Shown here one piece after another: positions 34,445 to 45,173 of a DNA stretch of 64,000 nucleotides. Origin of the DNA: Cryptomeria japonica (Eukaryota; Streptophyta; Pinopsida; Cupressales; Cupressaceae); NCBI RefSeq assembly GCF_030272615.1, contig NC_081415.1:266077925-266141924 (forward strand), in the 5' to 3' direction. The stretch's first letter is position 1; each line of letters begins with the position of its first letter. The notes beneath the pieces were generated by a model, which saw only the letters and a program-made list of their open reading frames with translations, searched no databases and was not told the DNA's origin. The translations under genes were made by a program, and so were the position numbers.

Positions 34445-35563
34445 TGGTGGAGTGCATGGGAATGCAAACCCTGCTGTGAGGGAAATGTTTAGAGGAATTA
34501 CAACTCGGTTAGAAGTTGTTGAAATAGCCCAGAGAAGAGGTCAATATATTAAAGATGTGAGAGAAGATGAAGAAGAAGAAGCATTGGCAGAACAAGTATC
34601 AAATCCACCAGTGATCGATCTGGATCAAGAAAGGTTCTTGAGGGTTTTGAGTAGGGAAAACACCAAACCACATTTTACCCCACTAGAGTACGATGGAAAT
34701 TTGGATTCGGATGAATTAATGGATTGGATCTCAGAGATGGAGAATTATTTTGAATTTGAGAACACCGCAGAAGAAAGAAAGGTGAAATATGCCTATACCC
34801 ACTTGAAAGGTCATGCATATCTTTGGTGGGAAAATTTGCAGGTTGATAGACAAAGAAGAGGCAAAGAGAAGATCAAATCATGGGAGCAAATGGTTGCTAA
34901 GTTAAAATCAAAATTCATGCTAGCTGATTACCAAGTAAATCTATTTTGGAAGTTATAGAACTTGAAGCAAAAGAATCAAGTGTGAAGGAATACACTGAAG
35001 TATTCTACAAGTTGAATATCAGATTCGGACATGTCGATGATGAGATTGAACAAGTTACAAGATATTTGAATGGATTATGGATGTCTATACAAGATGAACT
35101 CAGTTTGATCAAGTTGTAGAGTATTGAAGAAGCTACCAATATGCCTTGAAAGAAGAAGAGAAGTTGAACAATAGACATGAGCAAAGACAGATAGTAGAGG
35201 TGGAAGGTTTTCCAGAGGAAGAGGAACCTGTATAGATTTAAAAAAGACAAGGAAGTAAGAAAATATGGTAGTTCATTCCGAAAGGATGATAGGAATTTCT
35301 ACTAGAGAAGAGATCCCGATGGTTACCGGAATGAAGGTTTTGGAAAAGATGACAGGAGACAAGATAAGAGAGTGTTTAGAGGAACTTTATTTAAGTGTGG
35401 AGGAGAAGGACATCGTGCTTTTGAATGTAAGAAGACAAAGAACACAAGGAGAACATTGGTAGAAGAAAGCCCCACCGGATCAGCTAACAAACCAGAAGAT
35501 GGAGAACTATTGATGATGAGGATATCCTTGTGTCATACCAAAGAGGATGAAGAGCCCTTGTAG
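34445..35563 (+). pseudogene. Element G gag with zinc knuckle
   Basis: The first 168 codons are open: an acidic KDVREDEEEEALAEQ, then FTPLEYDGNLDSDELMDWIS, YFEFENTAEERKVKYAYTHLKG and YLWWENLQ, a gypsy Gag (retrotransposon gag domain). After a TAG at 34956-34958 the protein continues in broken frames to LFKCGGEGHRAFECKK near 35385-35435. That knuckle has Cys, His and Cys but its first Cys is replaced by Leu. Confidence 0.85.
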
Positions 35564-35589
35564 AGGAGAAATTTGTTCAAGACTAGGTG

Positions 35590-35850
35590 TAAGGTATCCA
35601 GTGATTGTTGCAAAGTAGTTATTAATAGTGGTAGTTCAGATAATCTTGTTTCAGAAGAAATGGTGAATAATTTAAAGTTGAAAAGATTGAAACACCCTAA
35701 ACCTTACCAAATAACATGGATTTAAGATGATCATAAGTTGTTAGTGAGTGAGAAATACTTGGTGAAATTGAAAATTATATATTATCATAATGAAGTTCTG
35801 TGTGATATTATGCCTATGGATATTTGTCACCTTTTGTTGGGTAGATAGTT
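35590..35850 (+). pseudogene. Element G protease, catalytic Asp replaced
   Basis: Reads VVINSGSSDNLVSEEMVNNL, where the family has IDSGS. The catalytic Asp is Asn at 35634-35636, a single G to A change. MDICHLLLGR follows, which is the second conserved block, then a TAG where Pro-Trp or Gln-Trp is normal. Confidence 0.82.
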
Positions 35851-36039
35851 GTAGTTTGATAGACAGGCAATACATGATGGAAGAAAGAACATATACACTA
35901 TTGTAGCAAATGGGATGAAACAAACCTTGTTACCCTTGGAGGAGCTCCTGAAGAGTGAAGTCTGTACGAATGCTAGAATCTATTTGGTGGATGGAAGGAA
36001 ATTCCTAGATGGAATGAGACATGAGAATGTGTGTTTTGC

Positions 36040-36790
36040 CTTAGTTCCTAAGAAGACTGGGAACCCAGAGCATGAATAAGAACAATCAGAGGAGATAAAG
36101 GAGTTGCTGACAGAGTATGAAGATATCATTTAAGATAATGTGCCTGATGGATTACCACCTATGTGGAACATTAGTCATTGCATGGACCTAATTCCCGAAG
36201 CTAGTTTGCCTAACAAAGCTACACACTGGATGATATCCATAGAGAATGAGGAGCTGAATATACAGGTGTAGGAATTATTGAAGAAAGGTTTGATCAAAGA
36301 AAGTTTGAGTCCTTGTGCAATACCAACCATGTTAGCACCTAAGAAGAATGGAGAATGGAGGATGTGTACCGATTCTAGATCAATAAAAAAGATCACAGTA
36401 AAGTATCACTTTCCTTTACCTAGGATGATGACATAATGGATTGCTTGAGTGGAGATAAATACTACACAAAGATAGACTTGAAGAGTGGATATCATTAGAT
36501 TAGAATCAAAGAAGGGGATGAGTAGAAGACAACATTCAAGACAAATGAAGGGTTGTATGAATGGTGTGTGATGCCTTATGGGTTGACTAATGCACCAAGT
36601 ACTTTCATGAGATTGATGAATGAGGTATTGAAGATATTCTTGGGTAAGTTTGTTATTGTATATTTGGATGACATTCTAATTTTTAGTAAGACAAAAGAGG
36701 AGCATTTGTTGCATTTAAGACAAGTTTTGTAGAGGTTGAGAGAAGAGAAGTTGTTGATAAATTTAAAGTATAGTTCCATGAAGGAAGGGT
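36040..36790 (+). pseudogene. Element G reverse transcriptase
   Basis: Blocks in order: [73 protein letters not shown] and [16 protein letters not shown] (YLDD at 36661-36672), then YLGFVI. The catalytic Asp pair is intact. TAG stops at 36496-36498 (usual Gln) and 36523-36525 (usual Trp) and a frame change near 36430 interrupt it. Confidence 0.88.
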
Positions 36791-37450
36791 TAGTCTATTT
36801 GGGATTTGTGATATTTGTGGATAGATTGAAGATGGACCTTGAGAAGGTAAGAGAAATTATTGAATGGCCTACACCTAAAAGCATTGGAGAGGTTAGATGA
36901 TTTCATGGACTGGCTAGTTTCTACCGGAAGTTTATCAAAAATTTCAATTCAGTTTGTAACCCTATGAATAAGACAATTAGAGGAGATAGGAAAGAATTCA
37001 ATTGGACAACCAGAGCAAATAAGATTTTTGAATTGTTGAAGTAGAAGGTGACTGAAGAGCCTGAGTTAGCTTTACCGAATTTCAACAAAGTATTTCAAGT
37101 AGACTGTGATGCAAGTGGGAATGCAATTGGAGCCATGTTAAGTCAAGAAGGAAGAGTAGTAGCTTATTTCAATGAAAAGTTTAATGATACAAAAGGAGAT
37201 ACTCAATGTATGATTAGGAATTTTATGCCATAGTTCAAGCCTTGAAGAAGTGGAGACATTACCTGTTGCCTAAGGAGTTTTTGTTGTATACTAATCATCA
37301 AGCCTTGTAGTATTTGAATTGTCAAAGTAAGTTGAATCAAAGACATATGAGATGGATAGAGTTATTGCAAAGCTACACCTTAATATTGAAGCATAGGAGT
37401 GGAAAGTCAAACAAAGTTGTTGATGCATTGAGTACAAGAAGTAGTTTGTT
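36791..37450 (+). pseudogene. Element G RNase H
   Basis: FHGLASFYRKFIKNFNSV connects RT to RNase H. FNWTTRANKIFELLK*KV and then [30 protein letters not shown] and, in another frame, QRHMRWIELLQSY follow. The DAS motif of the first metal ligand is present. TAG stops, for example 37042-37044, fall at likely Gln codons. Confidence 0.83.
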
Positions 37451-37559
37451 GACCGATATGTGAGTGACAGTGTTAGGATTTGAGGAATTGAAGACCTTGT
37501 ATGATGATGACCCAGATTTTGCAGAACCTTGGAAAGTATGTAGAGCACCAGTTATGGTA

Positions 37560-38400
37560 GATAGAAGTAAGTGGTTGGATTATTTCATTTAGGATGGGAT
37601 ATTATTCAGAGGAGTTCAGTTGTGCATACCTAAGAGTTATATGAGGGAGAATCTGATAAAGGAGAAACATAGTGGAGGATTAGTTGGACACTTTGGTATT
37701 GACAAAATAGTAGCATTGGTGAGTGAACATTACTTTTGGCCTGAGATTCATAAGGATGTCAGGAAATTTGTGCAGAGTTGTAGAGTCTGTCGAGTTGCAA
37801 AAGGTAGTAGTCAGAATGTGGGATTGTATAAGCCTTTGACATTACCAAAGAGACCTTGGGAGGACATAAGCATGGATTTCATACTTGGAATACCTAAAAC
37901 ACAAAGAGGGAATGATTATATATGTGGTGGTGGATAGATTCTCGAAGATGGCTCATTTCATACCTTGTAAGAAGACATCAGATGTAGTGCATGTAGCTAA
38001 CTTATTTTTTGAGGTAGTGAGATTGCATGGGCTACCTAAGAGCATAGTTTCAGATAGAGACACTAAGTTTGTTCGTTATTTTTGGAGAACACTTTGGAAG
38101 AAGATGAAGACATATTTGAAATTCAATTCTAATTTTCACCCATAGATAAAATTAGTAAACTGGAGTTTGGGAAATTTGTTGAGATGCTTAGTTGGAGAGA
38201 AGATCAGAAGTTGGGATTTGATTCTTGCACAAGCGGAGTTTTCCTATGATAATTTAGTGAACAGGAGTACCAGAAGAACAACTTTTGAGATTGTTACTGG
38301 AGCACACCCTAGAGGTATATCAGAATTGAGGGATATCAGTAATGAAGACAAGTGGAGTGTAGAAGCATAAGAACTTGCAAATCACATGAAGGCCTTACAT
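37560..38400 (+). pseudogene. Element G integrase, catalytic Glu lost
   Basis: The zinc module reads KHSGGLVGHFGIDKIVALV ... FVQSCRVCRVAKG with His, His, Cys, Cys. The core has [11 protein letters not shown] (first Asp), [15 protein letters not shown] and VSDRDTKF (second Asp). The third block reads NFHP*IKLVNWSLGNLL. The usual Gln is TAG (38143-38145), about four residues before the catalytic Glu are missing, and the Glu codon is Lys (38149-38151). Frame changes occur near 37930 and 38145. Confidence 0.86.
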
Positions 38401-38455
38401 ATTCAGGTTAAACAACAATTGGAGGATATGAACAATAAATATAAGCAGAAAGCGG

Positions 38456-38897
38456 ATGATAAGAGAAGAGAAGGAATTTGAAGTTGGCAATCAAGCGATG
38501 GTATATCTGAGAAAAGAAATACTTCTAGTTGGAACCTATAACAAGCTACAGATGAGGAAATTTGGACCTTGCAAGATCTTGAGGAGATTCAGTTCTGGAA
38601 ATGCATATGAATTGGAGCTACTCGATAGTTTGAGTATTTCACCTATATTCAACATTGTAGATCTACATCAGTATCATGAATCAGAATACAGTTAAGATAT
38701 TATTGCAGACTTGGAGAAGCAGTTGCCCCAGAAGGAACCAAATCAGATTGAAGACATTTTGGACAATAGAATTGGGCATAGAACCCAGAGAAATCAGTAT
38801 AAGGAGTATCTTGTGAAATGGAAAGATAGACCAGTTGAAGATTCATCTTGGATTTCTAAGGTAGATGTGGACTACCTTGGTTTTCCTCTAACCCCAT
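38456..38897 (+). pseudogene. Element G integrase C-terminus and chromodomain
   Basis: VGNQAMVYLRKEILLVGTY, LRRFSSGNAYELELL and SPIFNIVDLHQYHES form the integrase C-terminal part. After a TAA, IEDILDNRIGHRTQRNQYKE followed by YLVKWKDRPVEDSSWI is a chromodomain, with the aromatic and Trp positions of the fold. Such domains are thought to guide insertion to heterochromatin. The reading is almost free of stops, unlike the catalytic domains. Confidence 0.88.
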
Positions 38898-38936
38898 CAA
38901 AGTCAAGGACTCACTTTTTCAACAACCTCAGATGTC

Positions 38937-39484
38937 TGATGCAGGAGCATACCCAGTTCTTGCCAATCTTGCATCAACCAAAAATACTCCTTTTCAGTTT
39001 GTTTTCTATTTTACAGTTTCATCATTTCTTTTTGCATTTTCTCGTCGGATCATGCAGAGCTGGATATCTGCACTTCATCCTTTGGATTTTCTGGAGGATT
39101 CTCTTTGGTGGAGGCCAACCTGGTGGTTTTACACTTTTGATCTTGTTCTTCAGAATTTGATCCCTTTTGGATGGATGTGGATCTCTATTGAGCATATAAA
39201 TCAATGTAATTAAGCATCATAATTCCTTCCAAAGAATATAGAAGATATATCTTAAGATTTAGAGGTCAGGAGCTGACCAATTCTATAATTGAGCATGTAT
39301 GTAGCAGGCCAGTGGGCCGAATCTTGAAATCTGGATGTTACCGGCCATTTGTAATCAATTTTCAAGATCTAATTCATTCAGTTTTGCATTGCCTCCATCA
39401 TCTTGTCTTACTTTCTTTGTGTTTACTCTTGTTGCATGGTCCAGATAGATCGCATTGAGGTCCCTCCTAACCGTGACTACACCA
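38937..39484 (+). repeat. Element G 3' LTR
   Basis: 548 bp from TGATGCAGGAGCATACCC to ACTACACCA. AGAAT follows, and then F's integrase resumes. No clear polypurine tract is seen just before it (ACCTCAGATGTC), so that site has decayed. Confidence 0.9.
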
Positions 39485-39953
39485 AGAATAAAGTAGATTC
39501 TAAGATTAAGTGCTTAAGCTTGGAAAAAGGAGGAGAATTCACTTCATGGGAAATTAATATTTTTTGTGAAATTCATGGGATTAGAAGGTACTTTTCTGCT
39601 CCAAGGACTCCTCAACAGAATGGTGTTGTGGAGAGGAAGAATAGGACTGTTATTGAGATGGCTAGGACTTTGTTAAAAGTTCTAATCTAGATAATGTGTA
39701 TTGGAAAGAAGTAGTACATAATGTTGTGTATCTTCTTAACATGGTACAGATTAGAGTAAATCATACCAAAACACCCTATGAGCTATGGAATGGAACATCA
39801 CCTACTATGAAATATTTTAAGATCTTTGGAAGAAAATACTATATCAGAAGAGATGAAGAAAATCTTGGGAAGTTTGACTCCAAAGTAGATGAATGGATAT
39901 TTTTGGATATGCTACAAATAGTTAGGCTTATCGGTGTTTTAACAAAAGCCTGA
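39485..39953 (+). pseudogene. Element F integrase, second part
   Basis: Resumes with KCLSLEKGGEFTSWEI. The usual SD before GGEF is LE here, so the second acidic residue is Glu (39523-39525). RRYFSAPRTPQQNGVVERKN keeps the third catalytic Glu. After a TAG (39688-39690) YWKEVVHNVVYLLN, TPYELWNG and YFKIFGRKYYIRRDEE close the core and C-terminal part. Confidence 0.87.
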
Positions 39954-40224
39954 ACAAAATAGTAGTACAAATGTGAAGGTATACGAAGAATGGAATCAGA
40001 TTGAACCTAATGTTGAGACCAATATTGAGATTGTTCCAACAATTATAGTGAAAGAGAGGAAATAAAAGGAAACAAATGATGAAAAAGAAGAAGAGGAAGA
40101 CTCAGTGAAAGTTCTTGCTAAATATGTTTAGAAGCATCATTCAGAAAATCAAATAATTGCAGACAAGACAAAAGGTGTTCAGACAAGGAGGAAGATTGCA
40201 GAAGCTCAAGAACAAGCCAATTAC

Positions 40225-41035
40225 TGTTTACTATCTATGATTGAGACAAATACTTATGAGGAAGAAAATAAGGATGAAATTTGGGTAAAGGTTATGGAAG
40301 AAGAACTAAATCAAATCTAGAAGAACAAGACTTGGGAGCTAGTACTTAGACTGGTAGACAAGAATGTAAGAGGAACTAAGTGGGTATTCAGAAATAAGTT
40401 GAATGAGAAGGGAAAAGTGACAAGAAATAAAGAAATATTGGTATGTAAAGGATATTCTCAAGTGGAAGGTATAGACTTTGAAGATATTTTTACTTTGATA
40501 GCAAGGATGGAAGCTATTTGTATAGTTCTTGCATTTTCTACTTACAAGAACTTTAGAGTTTCTCATATGGATGACAAATCAACATTTTTGAATGGAGATA
40601 TAGAAGAAGTTTACATTGAGAAATAAGATGGTTTTAGACTTACAAAATATCCAGATATGGTGTGCAAAATAAAGAAAGCATTTTATTGACTTTAACAAGC
40701 ACCAAGGGCCTGGTATACAAGATTGGACAAGTATTTATTTCAATAGAATTTCAAGAAAATTATAGTAGATAGTAATCTTTATTTTAAGAAATTGACGGAA
40801 ATAAGTTTTTGATTGTTATAATTTATGTTGATGATATTATATTTGGAGGAAATGATAGTTTATGTAAAAAGTTTGCTAAAGAGATGCAGAAAGAATTTGA
40901 GATGTCAATGGTTGGTGAGTTGCCTTTCTTTCTTGGGTTGCAAGTTATTCATTCAGAAAATGGAATTTTTATCTCAAAGCATGTGAAGGAAATGTTGAAG
41001 AATTTTGATTTTGATGACTGCAAACTGGTTACAAC
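40225..41035 (+). pseudogene. Element F reverse transcriptase
   Basis: Blocks include VMEEELNQI*KNKTWELV, NVRGTKWVFRNKLNEKGK, ILVCKGYSQVEGIDFED, HMDDKSTFLNGDIEEVYIE, APRAWYTRLDKYL and IYVDDIIFGGND (YVDD at 40824-40835). FLGLQVIHSENGIFIS and KEMLKNF follow. Stops replace likely Gln codons in several places. The frame is cut at 41035 by element H. The IYVDD has Tyr, unlike FVDD in B, H and J. Confidence 0.88.
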
Positions 41036-42185
41036 TGTTAGGATAACCAGTGGACAACTAAGAGGGGGGGGGGTGAATTAGTTGGCAATAGCAGATATAA
41101 CAATTAAGCATAAACATAAATCACAGAACAATTACCAACCATCCATAACACATAGCACCATGATTTGTACATGGAAAACCCACTAAAGGGAAAAACCATG
41201 GTGGGAAGCCTACCCACAATTAGATAATACTTCTGCAGCAAGTATGTGATTACAATAAGAGGGGCCTGCACATGCAGGAAGGCACACTGCTCATCACAAA
41301 AGGAGCCTCATTGACTACAAAAAATCCAGACTACAATCTAGAAAGATAAATGAACTATAAGAATAACATCTCCTATGCCTGAGTACAGTTCTAGTTAAGC
41401 TCAATACCAGAGGTCTTAAACCTCTTTTACAAACCCAATTCGATCACCTATGATCGACAAAAACTCTACATATGATTACAACTTTATTCGCACACAGATA
41501 ATCCCATAACCCATACCACATATGATCTACAAAGAGATCATACATTATATTTATACCAACCGATGACCTAAACAATTAGGTCAACCACCTAAAAGATAAT
41601 ACAATAAATCCAATACATAATCCCGCTAACCAATGATAAACCAAGTTGGCCTAAGACTGAAACAACATAAACCAAACAATAAATCCAAGCGGTAACACAT
41701 CAGGAGCGTCAACCAACACGTTACATAAACTGGTCCATAACCTAGCAGAATAACCACTGGACCCAAAATAGGTCTCCATAAGCCAAATGAAACACCATGA
41801 ACAACTGGAACATGAACATGATAACCATCAGCATCTTGATAACCTTCTAGAAGCTACACCAACACCACTTATTGGATTCATCAAAAGATCTTCAACAAAG
41901 CATTGTCGGTAAAACCCTTACTAGTAACCAAAAGGCTTACTAGAACAAATGATAGCATCTAGATCATTAAATCCCAAACCAACTAAATGTGATACACTTC
42001 ATGAACACATGAATAACCAATCCAAACCAATTCCAACAGCCATACAAGAACCCGGAGAGAAATCTCCAGATCAACATCAAATACCAGCCACTCTACCGAA
42101 AGCCGGTAGACAACAAAATAGTTAGTGTTGGCATCAATGAAAAACATCACTGCAACACATAATCAATTCCTCTAAATTTCCAACA
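41036..42185 (-). repeat. Element H 3' LTR (left on + strand)
   Basis: From TGTTAGGATAACCAGTGG to TTTCCAACA, 1150 bp. Compared with the right copy it misses about 65 bases just after GTGAATTAGTTG, and it carries a pure run of ten G at 41064-41073 where the other copy has AGGGGGAG. Confidence 0.9.
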
Positions 42186-42200
42186 ATCTCCCCCTTTGGC
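42186..42200 (-). promoter_or_regulatory. Element H polypurine tract
   Basis: On the - strand CCAAAGGGGGAGAT abuts TGTTGGAAATTT. Only a 4-bp CCAA/TTGG arm pair surrounds it, unlike B and K. Confidence 0.8.
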
Positions 42201-42552
42201 ATCAATGGCAACACTAGCTATGAAAAACATCCAAGTGCCAAGAAATGCCAAACAAGTCTCCCCCAATGGAAGACATCCAAGAAACTCTCCAAGATGATAT
42301 GACAATGAAGTTCTGAACCAACAAACCAAACTCCCCCTGCGAATGATATCCCTATTATGCTCTATTTTTTACATATATATCTCTCCCCCGTTGACATCAA
42401 TGCCATAAATCTGACATAAACATCAAAGAAAAATCATAAAACCTCTAAACCACACAACTGACTACTCCCCCTAAGTAGTAGCACCACCACATCAATCTGG
42501 AATGAATGATAGTTCTGATAATGCATGTCGGACTGATGCTAGTCAGCATGAC

Positions 42553-43326
42553 TCAAGTCTCTAACAGAGGGGCAGAAACTCTCGATCTATCTCTGAAGTA
42601 CTCAAATGATTCCTTAACCAAAAGTTTAGTGAAGATATCTGCAATCTTCTCTTTAGTGTTCACATAGCCCAGTTTGACTTCATTTTCTTCCACCTTCTCC
42701 TTTAGAAAATTATACTTGATAGAAATGTGCTTAGTCTTAGAATGAAATACCAGAATCTTTGATATCTCAATAGCAGTAGATTTATCACAGTGATTAACTA
42801 CTTCATTGAAATCTACCCTTATATCCTTCAATATTTGCTTCATCTGTAGAACTTGTGTATAGTTAGTAGCTGCAGAAACATACTCAGCTTCAACAGTATA
42901 TAAAGAAGTACATGAGTGTTTCTTGTTGATCCATGAAAAAATTTTATTTCCAAGAAAGAAAGCTCCACCAGATGTGCTCTTCCGGTCATCAACATCTCTA
43001 GCCCAGTCAACATTTGTACATGCACATAGTGTAAAGTCATCATTTTTAGGATACCACAAACCAAATTCAGTTGTTCCCTGCAAAGACCTGAAAGTCCTTT
43101 TCACCTCACTCTCATGATTCTCTCTAGGATCACTCTGATATCTTGATACAATACAAATTGCATTCATTATATCCAATCTAGTTTGAGTCAGATATAAAAA
43201 ACCTCCAATCATAGATTTATACCTTGTAGGATTAATCAGAGTCAAAGCATCATTCTTTGTCAATTTCTCACTTGTAACCATAGGAGTACCAACCGGTTTA
43301 GAATTTTCCATACCAAATTTCTTCAA
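42553..43326 (-). pseudogene. Element H RNase H
   Basis: A 257-codon open stretch, the longest in the window: FGMENSKPVGTPMVTSEKL, YKSMIGGFLYLTQTRLDIMN, TNVDWARDVDDRKSTSGGAF, YTVEAEYVSAATNYTQ, HCDKSTAIEISK and KTKHISIKYNFLKEKV with EKIADIFTKLLV. Metal ligands Asp, Glu and Asp are present in VDWA, EAEY and CDKS. It is read without a stop, notable against the heavy decay of neighbours. Confidence 0.9.
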
Positions 43327-44058
43327 AAACTCTTTAGCATACTTAGTTTGACCAATGAAAATACTTTATCATTCTGAGTAATCTGCAAACCTAAGAAAAA
43401 TTTAATCTCCCCAATCATAGACATCTCAAATTCATTATTCATATATTTCAGAGAATTCCATACATAACTTATCATCTCCTCCAAAAATGATATCATCAAC
43501 AAAGACTTCAACAATCAATATGTCATCATCAATGATCTTATAATATAAGTTACTATCAACATTACCTTTAGTGAAACCAAGCTTCAAAAGATATTTGTCC
43601 ATTCTAGCATACCAAGCTCTAAGGGCTTGTTTCAATCCATATAAAGCCTTCCTTAACCTGCAAACCATGTTTTTGTCATCTAAAAGTGAAAATTCATTAG
43701 GTTGCTCAATGTAAGCTTCCTCTTCAAGATCTCCATTCAAAAATGTACACTTAACATCCATCTGATAAACCTTGTATTTCTTATGAGCAGTATAAGCAAG
43801 AAATAATCTCACAGCTTCAATCCTAGATACTAGAGCAAAAGTCTCATCATAATCAATTTCTTCCTTTTGGGAATATCCTTTGCATACCAATCTATAGCCT
43901 TATTCTTCACAACTTCTCCATCCTCATTCATTTTATTCCTAAAAACCAACTTAGTTCCAATAACTTTCTTATTTTTAGGTCGGGGAACTAAAGCACATGT
44001 GTTGTTCTTTTCAATCTGATCTAATTCCTCTTCCATAGCTTTCATCCAACATTCATCT
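43323..44058 (-). pseudogene. Element H reverse transcriptase
   Basis: Reads WMKAMEEELDQIEKNNTCAL, VIGTKLVFRNKMNEDGEVV, MVCKGYSQKEEIDYDETFAL, YQMDVKCTFLNGDLEE, LRKALYGLKQALRAWYARM and VFVDDIIFGGDD (FVDD at 43490-43501), then EFEMSMIGEIKFFLGLQIT. Frame changes near 43890 and 43440. Both catalytic Asp residues are intact. The domain begins abruptly at the deletion junction near 44050. Confidence 0.9.
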
Positions 44059-45030
44059 TTGTCTTCAATTTTATAGCAAGGGTCTTTTCCTCATTTTGAA
44101 TAATAGGTGTTAGAGCATCTTCCTTGATAGCCAAAAATACCCTTTCCTTTCCACTGCTAGATCCACTAGCTGAATTTTGTGTCGGTTCATCATCAGGATC
44201 AGTCACACCTTCCTCATCCGCATAGTAACATGATTTGTCTTTGTTTGTCTTGTACTTATGCTTGTTCTGATAATCATGGTTAGGCATAAAAGATCTTCTA
44301 GCTTTCTCTTCAAATCTTGAATTCCTTTCAGGACATCTAGATGCAAAATGACCTATCGTATTACATGCAAAACACTTAAAAGGTGATTTTCCTTCATACT
44401 TACTTCCTGTTGGACCTTTAGGTACTCTTCTATAAAATAGGGCTTCAAGTTACTCAAACTCATCATCTTCTTTCTTCATTTCCTCCAATTCCTTCGCATA
44501 TAAATCTTTCCAATCACTCTTGTCTGTTGATGATGCAGATGTGTGAAAAGCAGATTCAGTCTTTGTAGCTCCTTGAGGACCAAATTCTTCAAGATCAAAA
44601 GAAGATAATTTTCCAACTAAAGTATCCTTGTTAACAGAAGTGTTAGCCATTGTTCTCAACACATTAATTGTAGTAGTCTTCATCTTGTAAGCTGATGGAA
44701 AAGCTCTCAGTACTTTAGAAACAATCTCATCTTCAGATTCTCATACCTTACCTGGTAACCATCAAGTTTAGCAATTTTAATAGTAGGGTCACCTTCATTC
44801 AGTGCCTCCAACTTATCCCATATAGCCTTCGCAGATGATTGGTTAGTTAATACCATAATTTGCTGATCAAAAAGTGCACTTAAGAGTGCTTCTCTAGCTC
44901 TACAATCATTCTCAATGTCCTTATCCAAGGTTGTCGGAGGAGGATTGGTAGATGCCGGATTATGAGGTGTATAGCCTTTCTCCATTACCTGCCAAATCTC
45001 TTTCCCAATACATCTCAAATGAGTTTCCAT
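44042..45030 (-). pseudogene. Element H gag and pre-protease region
   Basis: Starts METHLRCIGKEIWQVMEKGY, then AIWDKLEALNEGD, a KVLRAF-type stretch in another frame, DTLVGKLSSFDLEEFGPQ, and an intact knuckle CFACNTIGHFASRC near 44340-44385. YYADEEGVTDPDDEP and ERVFLAIKEDALTPIIQ, normal for the pre-protease linker, follow. The sequence then ends at the point where the protease DEWVIDSG block should begin. Confidence 0.86.
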
Positions 45031-45159
45031 CTGAATCTTCCATACCCTGAAATTTGTTGAATCAAGCTTAGGGGTTTCTATCTAGAAAATAAATGCAGTT
45101 GAACTATTAGTTTCTATATGGTCTCCCTCAAGTGGTTAAGCTTCTATAGAGAGAACCAG

Positions 45160-45171
45160 GCTCTAATACCA
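45160..45171 (-). promoter_or_regulatory. Element H primer-binding site
   Basis: On the - strand TGGTATTAGAGC, two bases after the LTR. It differs by one C to T from the initiator Met consensus TGGTATCAGAGC. Confidence 0.88.
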
Positions 45172-45173
45172 AT

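Larger units (their letters stand above)
33755..39484 (+). mobile_element. Element G: chromodomain Ty3/gypsy element inside F's integrase
   Basis: 5730 bp flanked by AGAAT (33750-33754 and 39485-39489). It has short LTRs (558 and 548 bp), a Met-type PBS, gag with a knuckle, protease, RT, RNase H, integrase and a C-terminal chromodomain. This order with RT before integrase plus a chromodomain defines a chromovirus-type gypsy element. LTR copies differ at about one base in ten by eye. Many stops, and losses at protease and integrase active sites, show it is dead. Confidence 0.92.
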
